A stretch of DNA of 64,000 nucleotides from Dichotomocladium elegans (lineage: Eukaryota; Mucoromycota; Mucoromycetes; Mucorales; Lichtheimiaceae): contig JAIXMN010000042.1 in NCBI GenBank assembly GCA_025716815.1, forward strand, positions 93,704 to 157,703. The letters run 5' to 3'. Shown piece by piece: positions 46,050-56,388 of the stretch (its first letter is position 1; every line of letters starts with the position of its first letter). The notes under the pieces were generated by a model. It searched no databases. It was not told the origin of the DNA and saw only the letters and a list, made by a program, of their open reading frames with translations. A program made the translations under genes and the position numbers.

Positions 46050-46057
46050 TATATAAA
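46050..46057 (+). promoter_or_regulatory. TATA-like box upstream of tRNA-Thr
   Basis: TATATAAA about 40 bases before the mature tRNA 5' end, a position where some fungi and plants place a TATA element that aids TFIIIB at tRNA genes. It could instead belong to the 5' region of the LINE. Confidence 0.4.
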
Positions 46058-46096
46058 GGGCTCGTATTCGCCGTGCGCGATGCTCGACAAGGTCTC

Positions 46097-46169
46097 GCCC
46101 CCTTGGCTCAGTTGGCAGAGCGTCGCTCTCGTAAAGCGAAGGTCACTGGTTCGATTCCAGTAGTGGGCA
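46097..46169 (+). tRNA. tRNA-Thr(CGU)
   Basis: 73 bases, cloverleaf by eye. The acceptor stem GCCCCCT pairs with AGTGGGC (one C-T mismatch) before discriminator A. D arm GGCTCAGTTGGCAGAGC; anticodon arm TCGCT-CTCGTAA-AGCGA with anticodon CGT; T arm ACTGG-TTCGATT-CCAGT. No intron. Reads ACG threonine codons. Confidence 0.93.
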
Positions 46170-46175
46170 TTTTTT
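46170..46175 (+). terminator. RNA polymerase III terminator
   Basis: Six T residues directly follow the tRNA discriminator base, sufficient for Pol III termination. Confidence 0.8.
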
Positions 46176-46203
46176 GTTGCACTTCTTTTTGTAACGGAGA
46201 TTA

Positions 46204-46243
46204 TGTCGTGCTTGTATTTTGGCGGTTACACCGTGGCCAATAG
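46204..46243 (+). mobile_element. 40-bp piece of an older gypsy-type LTR
   Basis: Starts TGTCGTGCTTG and ends GTGGCCAATAG, paralleling the first 40 bases of the adjacent full LTR (TGTCGAC to GTGGCCAGTAG). Its continuation may be 51328-51607 on the far side of the inserted element. Confidence 0.5.
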
Positions 46244-46437
46244 TGTCGACTTTTTGGCGGATATATCCGTGGCCAGTAGGGACGTTTAGGATGCAAGGAT
46301 GATAATAAAAGAATACTTCTTCGATGCCTTTATTGCTAGCTATGTGTTGGGTATTTATATATTTTTCTAATCTGTGATAATCGATGAGGCGTCGCAGCAG
46401 AGGATGCCGCAGTAGTCGAAGTGTCGCAGCATTCTAG

Positions 46438-49400
46438 TCACGAAGTGCTGCGGCGTCGTGAGCCTTCTAATTCGTTGGGAATTTTGTGCGACGACAATAC
46501 CCCCTCTCCAGACTGTTGATCGCCCTCGAGCAACAAAGACAACTGTGCGGCTGCTTGCAAATGACGTCGTTCAGCAGCTCGAGCAGCCGAAGGATCATAC
46601 CAAGGGTCAGCAGTGAGAGTGGAGTTGACGTGGATCGGTCGAAGGCGGTCGGTGTGAACCCAGGACGAGTAATCGTGGCCCTGCATGTCTTTGAGCTTAT
46701 AGATGTTGGTTTCGTAGTTGGTAGCGGTAATAGTGTACGGGCCTTTCCAGTTATATTCCAAACTGAGTTTGTTCTCATGCCGGAGTAAAACGTGGTCGCC
46801 GATGAGGAATTTCTGAGGGGTAATCATGGAATCCCAGCGAGCCTTGTCCTTAGCGGCATTGTCCTTAAGGCGGCGTGTGGCAAGCTGACGGGCTTCCTTT
46901 AATTGCCGGACTTCGGGAACACGATGAGGGTGAGAGACAGTTGGCTCAGTTGTAGTAGTGGGGGTTTCCAAGAAAGGGCGCATTGGATCACCAGGTAGAA
47001 TAGGGTCTTGACCATACACCAGGAAGAAAGGGCTGAAGCCCGTGGTACGATGTTTACGAATGCGACACGCAAACAAAGCAGGTTCGAGATACTGGTCCCA
47101 TTGATATATGCGGCCATGGACATACTTACGCAACATTTGCTTCAGGATGCCATTAGTGCGTTCCACTTTCCCATTCGTCCGAGGATGAAAAGCAGAAGTC
47201 AAGGAATGGTTCACCTTAATTCGTCCAAGATAGTTGCTGAGAACTTTCGACATGAAATTTGCACCGCGGTCTGTCAAGATTTCAGTGGGGCAGCCAAAAC
47301 GCATTACAATTTCTTCATATAGAAAATTGGCAATCGCCTCACCGGTGGCGTCGGGAACAGCACGAGCAATGGTCCAATTAGTCATGTAATCGACGGCGAC
47401 GAGAATCCATCGATTACCATGCACGGTCGTGGGAAGCTCACCAATAAAATCCAGGTGCCAGCGGCCGAAGGCAGGTGGCACCTCAAGAGGCTTCATAGGC
47501 GCATGATGAACGTTACGATTGGCATTAGAAGCCAATTGACATTGTTGGCAAGTTGCAAGCCAATTCTGGATGTCCGTGCGCATGTCCGGCCACCACCAAC
47601 GTTTTCGGAGTAGATCGTACACTGTAGTGTTGCCGGCATGACCAAATGAGGAGTGAAACTGCTGTACAAGATCTGCACGACGGGCAAACAAAACGTAGCG
47701 TACTTCCTGGGTGTTCTTGCCGATTTTGATAATGCGGTATACCTGCCCATTCCGAGCAACAAATTTATCCTTGTGTTTGATGAGCAAGTCCCGGTACATG
47801 GGTGGCCATTGGTCCTCGGGCGTGCGAAGAATTTTGGCCAGTCGGATTCTTGTATGGATTTGACGGCATACAAATATTCGGGTTCAAGATCGTTTTCCTC
47901 AGTACTGCAGGCAGGACCATCGCGTCGGGAGAGTAAATCCGGAACATGGTTGTCTTTGCCCGGCTTGTAAACTATCTCTGGGTCGTAGAGCTCTAGCTCC
48001 GCAATCCATCGAGTGAGGCGTGGGGTAGGCTTACTCTGCGTTCGGTAGTACTTAAGCGGCATGTGGTCTGTGTACACCGTGTACGTTCGTCCTTCGATAA
48101 AACACCGCCAGGTGCGGAGTGCGTGAAGTATGGCGAGTAGTTCCCGCTCTTGTGCCGGATAATTGCGCTCAGTTGCTGATAGCTTCTTTGATTCAAAGGC
48201 AAGTGGGTGCATGGATCCGTCGGGTCCTTTTGTAGGAGCACGGCGCCAATTCCAAAATCTGAAGCGTCAGTTTCGATTATGTATGGTAAATTCGTGTTTG
48301 GTGGTGCCAAAAGAGGGGCGTTACACATGCGGGCCTTAATTTCATCAAACGCTTGCTGACACTCCGGGGTCCAACTAATTTCTCTCTTTTTCGCTCTGGT
48401 ACCTTTAGTCAAATCCGTCATAGGTGCGGCAATTGCTGCAAAATTACGAATAAACCGCTGGTAATGTGAGGCGAGTCCGATGAATTGACGCACTTCCTGC
48501 ACGTTGGTCGGCTGAGGCCAGTCTTGGATTGCTTTAACCTTGCTTGGCGAGGGCGAAATGCCCCGAGCCTCGACCTGAAAGCCAACAAATTCTAGTTTGG
48601 TCTTATTGAATTCGCACTTCTTGAGATTGGCAATCAGTTTGGCAGAGCGGAGACGTTCTAAAACCTGACGAACATGCGTGTAGTGCTCCTCTGCCGTCTT
48701 GCTGTAGACAAGAATGTCATCCAGATAAACCATGGCAAAGTCGTCCAGATAATCATGTAACACCGAGTTCATCAACTTTTGAAAAGTGGGTGGTGCATTT
48801 GTCAAACCGAACGGCAATACCAAGAATTCGTACGAGCCGTAACGCGTGTTAAACGCCGTCTTAGGGATGTCCTCCTCTCTGATGCGTACTTGATGATATC
48901 CGCTTTTCAGATCGATGCTGCTAAAATACTTGGCGCCTCCCAGTTGCTCGAGACACTCGTCAATACGGGGCAAGGGATGCGTATTCCGTTTTGTTACTCT
49001 ATTAATCGCACGATAGTCGACGCACATGCGCATTTCGCCGTTTTTCTTGCGGACGAATAGTACTGGGGCGCCCCATGGTGACACGCTCGGTCGGATTAGG
49101 CGTAGATCCAGAAGCTCATTCAACTGTTTTCGTAATTCCGCCAGCTCCAACGGACTCATCTTAAAAGGCGGTCTTGACAGTGGAGCAGCGTTTCCTGTTT
49201 CAATAACATGTTCCACGTCGCGCTCTGGAGGCAGACCGGGCAACCTATCCTGGAATACATCACGGAACTCACTCAACAAAGATGCAAACTCGTCGTTGTT
49301 GGCAAGACTAGGTTCGTGTCGGTCCGGGCGAACGTAACATAAAAACATTTCAGAGACGCGATGATCCCGCTCCCAGCGTTGTACTTGTCGATCGGATATC

Positions 49401-50116
49401 AGGTATGCGAGTTCAGGGATCTCTCGCTGGTGTTGTGGCCGGAGGATGTATGTTTTATCATCTGCATTGATACGCCAAGTGTCAAGATCCCAATCTGGCA
49501 AAGGGTTCACCTGCTTCAGCCAGTCCCGACCCAAAATAATGTCGAACTTGGTGTCGAGAACGTATGCATCGATGGTGTGGTAGTATCCTTGAGCATTGAT
49601 AGGCAGTGTCACTTGCATGGATATGTCGAGGACATGACCACCTGCGGTTTCGACTTGGCGTCCAGCTACCTGTCGTGTCGGCAAAGTACCTAGGACGTGT
49701 GGAGCGGCATATGTGCCAGTAGCACCCGAGTCGATGAGAACATCAACCAGGCGACCAGCGCAGGTCATTGAATACAGTGGCAAGTCAGTAGTCTTTATTG
49801 ACATCAATGATTCTAGATACTGTTTGTATTTCTCCAGCTGGTGTTGTAGTTCTTCATCCTGGGCTTCCGGTACGTCAATCTGGATGTTCTCAATGGGTTC
49901 GTGGTGGGCCGAAACGGTGGTGTCATCGGTCACAAGGTTTAGGGATTGTTGCTGTGTTTTTTGGCGCAGAGGGGCTCCCTTTAATCCCCCTGCGCTTGGC
50001 CTTTTGGGTGACCGTGGAATTTGGGTTGTTGCGAATATCTGGTCGATTGGCGGTTCTCTGGGGTTGCCGAGGGGCATTCGCGTGCCAAATGGCCCGTCCC
50101 ACCACAGTTGTAACAC
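46438..50116 (-). pseudogene. G2 pol polyprotein with two frameshifts
   Basis: Protease (VLIDSGATGTYAAP), RT (SSIDLKSGYHQVRI; VLPFGLTNAPPTFQ; YLDDILVYSK), RNase H (ETDASDFGIGAVLLQ; YTDHMPLKYY) and integrase (HxxH-CxxC region HSSFGHAGN and CQQCQLAS; core VDYMTNW, TDRGANFMSK, NGKVERTNG) occur in order, the Ty3/gypsy order. A one-base shift at about 48220, between RNase H motifs, and another at about 47838, before integrase, break the frame. The last residues run into the 3' LTR. Pol is in the -1 frame relative to gag with a 136-base overlap, typical of programmed -1 shifting. No chromodomain was noticed. Confidence 0.9.
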
Positions 50117-51063
50117 TGTTTTGTGTCGATAAACCCACGAGACTCTCGGCCTTTCCTGTTAGCGCGGCCATGGCCGGATGAGTTCCCTCGGTTATTGGCT
50201 CCTCGACGGAAACGAATGGCGTCCAAGTCCATAGGTGCTACACCATTGCTTCGTAAGTACTCTGGGATTCCTGCGCTTTGATTGTACTGGGCCGCCGGTT
50301 GACCATACACCTGGTGGGTCTGGATTGTTGGATCATATTCAGCAAGCTGGGCACTTTCATACGCCAGAGCAATGCGAATGGCGTCAGTAGATGTCGACGG
50401 GAGCTGGGTATGCACATGCAGACGGACATCGCGTTGTAGTCCGCGGACAAAACGGTCCAAGGCTTCGTCGTCAGTTATGGATGGTAGGGACACGCAGATG
50501 CTTTGGAACTGTGATACATAGGAAGACACTGAACCCGTCTGTACCATCATAGCCAGTCGATCACGGGCGAGTTGCGATGCGTTAACTGGGCTGAAGGTTG
50601 TGATCATTCGCTTTTTGAAATCGACCCAGTTAGCCAAGTCTTGGCCAAATTGTTCTTGATGCTGCCACCATCGCTCTGCGTCACCACGGAGAAGAGTTTT
50701 TGCATAGTCGGAGTACTGATACTCCTCCATGTTCGACATGCCGAGGTATCTTTCGACGGAGCGTAGCCAACTCTGGACCGCATCTAGGGAACGATCACCA
50801 CTATACGTGTCGGGTTCACGTACTCGCGCCGAGAAACCTCGTGATTCGCTCTTTTTCAGGAGTTTTGTTAATGCTTCGAGCATTGCGAGCATCGTGGGAT
50901 CGTTGTTGTTGCCGCTCATATCCGTGTTTTCTTCGGTAGATCTTGATTCTTGGGTGGTTGCTGACTGTGCTTCTTCGTCCGAGTCGTTATTTAGTAGTGG
51001 ATCGCGGAAGGTATTGAATGCGGATGTACTGTAATCAGGATTGTTTTTAGAGGTATTATACAT
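49981..51063 (-). CDS. G2 gag
   Basis: 360 residues, uninterrupted. It has a capsid-like helical region (AVQSWLRSVERYLGMS; GDAERWWQHQEQF; LARDRLAMMVQTGSVSSYV) and a single CCHC zinc knuckle (CYNCGGTGHLARECP) near the C-terminus, as in retrotransposon gag proteins that package element RNA. The ATG overlaps the end of the primer-binding-site region. Confidence 0.9.
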   Translation of the reverse strand: MYNTSKNNPDYSTSAFNTFRDPLLNNDSDEEAQSATTQESRSTEENTDMSGNNNDPTMLAMLEALTKLLKKSESRGFSARVREPDTYSGDRSLDAVQSWLRSVERYLGMSNMEEYQYSDYAKTLLRGDAERWWQHQEQFGQDLANWVDFKKRMITTFSPVNASQLARDRLAMMVQTGSVSSYVSQFQSICVSLPSITDDEALDRFVRGLQRDVRLHVHTQLPSTSTDAIRIALAYESAQLAEYDPTIQTHQVYGQPAAQYNQSAGIPEYLRSNGVAPMDLDAIRFRRGANNRGNSSGHGRANRKGRESRGFIDTKQCYNCGGTGHLARECPSATPENRQSTRYSQQPKFHGHPKGQAQGD

Positions 51064-51327
51064 CAGCTACCAATTGTCGACTTTTTGGCGGATATATCCG
51101 TGGCCAGTAAGGACGTTTAGGATGCAAGGATGATAATAAAAGAATACTTCTTCGATGCCTTTATTGCTAGCTATGTGTTGGGTATTTATATATTTTTCTA
51201 ATCTGTGATAATCGATGAGGCGTCGCAGCAGAGGATGCCGCAGTAGTCGAAGTGTCGCAGCATTCTAGTCACGAAGTGCTGCGGCGTCGTGAGCCTTCTA
51301 ATTCGTTGGGAATTTTGTACGACGACA

Positions 51328-51963
51328 TTTTCATAACGATCCCTGACGTAATGTCGGGCTTACTACCTTTTAGCATTATGACGCCATGGATTATCACGCA
51401 CGTTGTACTACATCTCTAATTACATCATCCATTCTCCATGACGTCTCTGCAGTATTATCTTAAGTATACTTAGCATTAGAAAACAATATAAATATCCAGG
51501 CAGCGTCCAAACAATAAACATCATCTCAGAGTTATCTGTCACATTTAATTGTTCCTCCAAAAGTCTATTCTCTGGCTACGGTGTATCCGCCAAATTATGA
51601 AGACGACAGGTGTGTCGTAGTGTCGTCTTTGTTTTTGTTTGAACACAGGCGACGACGACCACGAAGGAGAACCACGAAGGAGAACCATGAAGAGGATGTA
51701 AACCACGAAGGAATATGATAACGAATCGATGATCCCCTTTATTGCCTGTAAACTACTCGCGTATTTATATTCATTTTCTAATGCTGACTATACATATAAT
51801 ATTGTGATGTCGTAATGGGGAATGGACGATGTATCTAAAGAAGTAGTGATGTGTATGTCGTCATAGTATCCAAAAGAAGCAGTATGACGAGTATTACGTC
51901 AGGGATCAGTACAAAAATAGACACGGCCGGGAATTATAATAACCGAGTGATTGGACTACAACA
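51328..51963. mobile_element. Two related LTR-like sequences in inverted orientation
   Basis: 51339-51607 (plus) and about 51612-51963 (minus) share GATCCCTGACGTAAT, a GCATTAGAAAA-n-ATATAAAT promoter-like block and CGACA-type ends when one is reversed. The left copy lacks about 60 bases at its start, exactly at the G2 junction. No internal coding sequence survives between them. Confidence 0.6.
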
Positions 51964-51967
51964 GTAG

Positions 51968-52291
51968 TGTCGTGGCCAGGCTCAGTTGGCCACACAAACT
52001 AATTTATTTTGTAAGACTCGCAAGAACGTACAAGGCGCAGTACCCTTGCCGAGCCACGTACCACATCCAAGACCAGTCCACAAGATTCAAACGACTAGCC
52101 ACAATCTATATATATATATATTAGCCACATATTCTTAGATACAGAAAAACATATAAATACTCAAATAGTTTCATTAAATAAAGGACATCTCATTTTCTGA
52201 TATTTCCCTGAATCGTCTTAGTGACATTCCAGTTCTGTGTGAACTCGCCATTGTCTATTGCAAAAGGATCTTCGTGACCAGGACAACGACA
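51968..52291 (+). mobile_element. Solo LTR, 324 bp
   Basis: Begins TGTCGTGGCCAGG, ends GGACAACGACA and is flanked by GTAG on both sides (51964-51967, 52292-52295). It contains ATATAAATA-type promoter sequence at about 52150. Related by its ends to the other LTRs here but not the same length class. Confidence 0.65.
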
Positions 52292-52295
52292 GTAG

Positions 52296-53186
52296 TGTCG
52301 TTATCGCATGGCTGATCAGATCAGTGGCCAGTGATAATACTTTTGATATTGCTGTGTAAAGTGATGATCTTTTATTCCTGACTACTCATGCTATATATAT
52401 ATATATACTGCTATCAATTATTCTATGAATGATGTGGAAGACACTAGTAAAAGAGCTTCTAGCAAATGCCATTGTCGAAGGAAGGAAAAGGAGAAGATTC
52501 TAGAAGGAGCCAGCAAAAGCTGTTATACGCAGTCACATGACTACGACAATACCCCCTCCCAAAAATCTTGGTCGTCCTCGACCAGCACTGAAGCAATAGT
52601 GTTGGCAGCATCAGCAAGTTGTCTCCAGCGTGCTCTTGTAGCAGCGGGATCATACCAAGTGTCAGGGTTTCCGTCGGCCTTGTTGATATGTATTGGGCGT
52701 AGTCGATCAGTATGTACCCATGATTTATATGCTTCTCCATTCATGCTGTGCAACTTGTACAGGATTTTCAAGAAGAACTTTGCCACAAATTTTAGTTGTT
52801 CATATAGATGGTCTAGGTTTTTCGTTTTTTTTTGCTTCAAAATCGAATACAAATTTTAGTATTTCGTTTCTCTTCTTCCTTCGAAATTAGAATGAAACAT
52901 AAATGGTTGGCCTCCCAAAACTATTCTGGTGTAAAAAGAGGAGAAGGAAGACTCATCTATAGCCTTGATTGAAATGTTCTTGCTGCTATTGCCTTTTAAT
53001 TTGACAAAAGGGTAGCAACGAAATACTAAAATTTGTATTCGAATTTGAATAAAAAAAAACGAAAAACCTAGACGGTCTATATGAACAACTAAAATTTGTG
53101 GCAAAGTTCTTCTTGAAAATCCTGTACTTGTCAACTCGTGGTGTATATATTTCGGCGAGGAGATGGGCATTAGCAGGCGGCAAACT
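52296..53186 (-). mobile_element. Truncated gypsy element 'G3': 3' LTR and integrase end
   Basis: LTR 52296-52548 (253 bp, same length as the G2 LTRs) follows, on the minus strand, an integrase C-terminal tail: ANAHLLAEIYTPRVDKY, interrupted by a MITE, then KLHSMNGEAYKSWVHTDRLR and DDQDFWEGVLS. It corresponds to the end of G2 pol (YSSWVHTDRLRPIHVN). Everything upstream of about 53186 is lost. Confidence 0.85.
52760..53124. mobile_element. 365-bp MITE, copy 1
   Basis: Terminal inverted repeats of more than 100 bases starting CAGGATTTTCAAGAAGAAC, flanked by TA on both sides (52758-52759 and 53125-53126), as for Tc1/mariner-type insertions. Removing it restores the integrase frame of G3 (DKY-KLH). 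No transposase inside. Confidence 0.93.
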
Positions 53187-53902
53187 AAAAGAAGATTGTT
53201 TATGCTAGAAAGATGTCACCTTAAGCGTGAGTCTTGTAAATAAATAAAAAAAGCTTTCGCGTTGCTGTAATTGCAGCAATTAACATCGATTAATAATACT
53301 TTGTTGCTGGTTTCGCAGTACAATTACATACGCGGTTACTCTGAAGGCAGACTAGCTTTGAAATGTGGTGGGCATGGGCGCAAAATTAAATTGTTCAGCT
53401 TGTGACCGTCACCCAGCCACAACCATAGGCATAACTAGCTAGTCTGAAGCCATTCTGCCAGACATCAGAAGCGTTTCAAATGGCTCCCACGTCAGCAATT
53501 ATACCACTTTGCCTTCTATGGATCAAACCCTCCAATTCTTTTAATTCCTATTGGGATTTTCTGTTCTTTGACGCTTAATTTTTTGCTACGACTGCTAATG
53601 TCATCTTAAAATCAACTTCGGTTTTCACCTTTCTCCGTTCTGACAGTATTGCCGAATAGCCATATTCTTTCCAATTTCGCTCTATTGATGTGTTTTAATA
53701 AATCTCCTCATTTCAGCATTACGGATTATGGATTGGGACGGATTGAAGCAGTGTGGATCTGGATTGCAATTTGCAATCCGTTTAGCAAACGGATCGGATC
53801 CGGTGTAAGCAATTCGATCTGCGGTGTGGATCTGGATTGGATTGGATCCAATCCAGATCTGGCAATGAGAAACCCTACAAAGAAGAGAAAAGAGGACAGC
53901 CA
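53187..53902. other. Spacer with a dyad-rich block
   Basis: No gene. At about 53745-53865 GGATCTGGATTG recurs and is followed by its complement (CAATCCAGATC), able to form a long imperfect hairpin. Confidence 0.5.
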
Positions 53903-54396
53903 TTAATCAGCGTCGGAGGTAGTGCGGGTGAAGAACTCTTCAAGGGCAAGCTCTTGATGAGGTTCATTGTCAAATTCTGCGTCAGCATGACAGCAGATGT
54001 CTACATCCCGAAGCGCAGAGAGAAGTATAGGCCATGTATGTCGCCAATGGCCTTGCTTCAATCCATGAGCGCGCTTGGGTAGCGCATTCATGATCACATC
54101 CAGAGGATGCTGATCATCGCCAATGGGGCCAGGAAAGCTCTCTTGCAGGAGCTGGATTATTGGGCCTACGAGATCACAGGTCATGTAGTGGCATCGATTG
54201 GCAGTCACCCCGCAACGGCAGGTCTTGAGAGGGTGCAGTGGGAGCCAATGCATCCGCCACTTGACGAGGCGATGCCAGGCGAGATTGCTGGCTGGCAGAT
54301 GCAGGATTGGATCAAAGCGCCATTCCTCCAGTGCACGGGCCACCAAGGAAAACTTCGTGCGACGTGACGCAAGCTCCAGTTCAAGATGATGATCTA
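53903..54396 (-). pseudogene. 3' fragment of a second LINE type (ORF2 C-terminus)
   Basis: Aligns with the end of the intact ORF2: HRLVKWRMHWLPLHPLKTCR, the zinc-knuckle-like CRCG...CHYMTC, and HWRHTWPILLSALRDVDI. Many substitutions show it belongs to a related but distinct element. Open to its stop at 53903, but it lacks endonuclease and RT. Confidence 0.82.
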
Positions 54397-54816
54397 GGAT
54401 ACAGGATTTTTAGTAATTTACCGAGTAATTGAAGGAAAGAAATGTTCAAAGGTTTTTTCTTTTCGTTGGACGAATGGAAAAGAATGGTTGAGTGTACATT
54501 TTATTCATGGGAGGGTATATGTACAGGACTTTTCACAAGAAGTTTGCATTTTCTAAAAGTTTTTCGGATATGGCGATAGTTATTCGGAAACATAGAAATG
54601 AAAGTTGGATGTGGTGTTGAGGTAATTCAGAAAGCTTGACTTAATTTTTCATGATCAGGTCCAGAAACGAGAACCGAGTTTTTCGGAGGAAAGAAACTTA
54701 CTTTTCGGACTGTAGCTACGAATTCATTCGAAGTTGACGATAAATTCATTCGTTGCCAGAATCGAAAACCAATTCTGGGTTATCCGTAAAACGACTCTCG
54801 AATTATCATAGTCATA

Positions 54817-55181
54817 CAGGATTTTCAAGAAGAACTTTGCCACAAATTTTAGTTGTTCATATAGACGGTCTAGGTTTTTCGTTTTTTTTGCTTCAAATTC
54901 GAATACAAATTTTAGTATTTCGTTGCTACCCTTTTGTCAAATTAAAAGGCAATAGCAGCAAGAACATTTCAATCAAGGCTATAGATGAGTCTTCCTTCTC
55001 CTCTTTTTACACCAGAATAGTTTTGGGAGGCCAACCATTTATGTTTCATTCTAATTTCAAAGGAAGAAGAGAAACGAAATACTAAAATTTGTATTCGATT
55101 TTGAAGCAAAAAAAAACGAAAAACCTAGACCGTCTATATGAACAACTAAAATTTGTGGCAAAGTTCCTCTTGAAAATCCTG
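54817..55181. mobile_element. 365-bp MITE, copy 2
   Basis: Same family and same length as 52760-53124, internal part inverted relative to it, again flanked by TA (54815-54816 and 55182-55183). The copies differ by only a few bases and compensating small indels, so they are young. 54397-54814 between the LINE fragment and this MITE has no recognised gene, though a related TACAGGATTTTTAG sequence occurs at 54402. Confidence 0.93.
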
Positions 55182-55437
55182 TACACTGTGAACATTCAGA
55201 TGGAATGTTTAAATAAATCGTGATCGTATGAACGATTTCGTAGTCCTACAGAGATGTTCGGAAAGGGAGTAGGATTTCTTCGGGAAGGAGCACAACTCGC
55301 TACGCTTCTCTAATGTGTTTGCATGAGCACAGATGTCTTTCGCTCCTGTACTAGTGACTGGGCATGCCGAATGTATGCGTCGATTTTGGGTGGAGGTTTT
55401 GGGCTATGGACGAAAAAGCGACGAGCATGAAGCTGCG

Positions 55438-55872
55438 CAAATTTTTTTATGGTGGCTGCAGAAAGGGGAAATTCGTTTCCACTTTCTTCATCGCGCCCCG
55501 AACGTTTTACTTTTAAATCCTGCTCGAGTTTTCAATCAAAGAGTATTGCTACGATAATGTGGTAAACATCTGTATTCCTCCCGCGACAAATTGCTTTCAT
55601 TCCAGCATAATTATACGCAATCAAGCTCTTGTTTCTCAGCACCGAAGCCTTCGATTCATGTTCTTGTAAGTTCATCGGTCGTGTGTGTCATTTCATACGT
55701 CAACGTGCTTGCAAATTTTTTACGGTGGCGGCAAAAAGGAAAAAGCATGGTTTTCACTCTCTTCATCGCGCCCCAAACGTTTTACTTTTAAATCCAGCTC
55801 GAGTTTTCAATCAAAACAGTACTGCTATGACAATTGATAAACATCTGTATTCCTCCCGCGACAAATTGCTTT
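55438..55872. repeat. 160-bp direct duplication with spacer
   Basis: 55438-55598 and 55711-55872 are similar (GCAAATTTTTTT, TCATCGCGCCCC, CATCTGTATTCCTCC, GCGACAAATTGCTTT). The second copy ends exactly where the next gypsy LTR begins. Confidence 0.8.
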
Positions 55873-56388
55873 TGTGGAATCAAGGGGTTTTAAGAATAAA
55901 AAGAGACAGAATATGATTCTGTGAGACTCGCAAAAGGATTATTTTTATTAAGTGCCAATAATGGGCCTATTTATAAGAAGTGCTTATCAAAACGGTCACT
56001 CTGGAGGCTGGGTGTGGATAATCATCTAGGCGGTCTCCCGGGACGGTGGACCAGTTAAAAGGTTGATAAAGAAGTTCATCATTTACCCTTGTGATTATAA
56101 CTGCGTCCTGAAACAGGTCCGGGATGTAAATTATGAATCCAGATAGCGCGAGAGTAATTATGATAACGGCGCTCGAAGAGTGAAACAAAGTGTTGATGTC
56201 CCGTATAATCCAGGGACACTGCTGTTAGGTAAGAAAATAGTCGTGGATACGACATTACCCCCCACCAGGTTGGATCAACCGTTGATAAGTTATCAGAGCA
56301 CTAAATAATGAATAATGGCGTTGTCTGGAAAAAACCCTTAAAGAAGTAAAAACCCTGTGGGAGAAAAAGTGAAGGGAAAAAGACGTGC

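Larger units (their letters stand above)
41030..46096 (-). mobile_element. Full-length APE-type LINE (non-LTR retrotransposon)
   Basis: Carries intact ORF1 and ORF2 in the order usual for Tad/I/Jockey-group elements. The 5' untranslated region reaches the tRNA-Thr gene. The 3' end is uncertain; there is no clear poly-A tail (which would be poly-T on the plus strand at about 41030). The clade cannot be fixed by eye. Confidence 0.85.
46244..51327 (-). mobile_element. Ty3/gypsy element 'G2', nearly intact
   Basis: LTRs 46244-46496 and 51075-51327, both 253 bp, TG...CA, differing at two positions (both transitions). The element reads on the minus strand. The candidate primer-binding site TGGTAGC (plus 51066-51072, reverse) sits two bases inside the 5' LTR and fits the 3' end of initiator Met tRNA (GCTACCA). 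A purine tract GGAGAGGGGGTATT lies just before the 3' LTR. No matching 5-bp target duplication is visible (AATAG on the left, TTTTC on the right). Confidence 0.93.
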
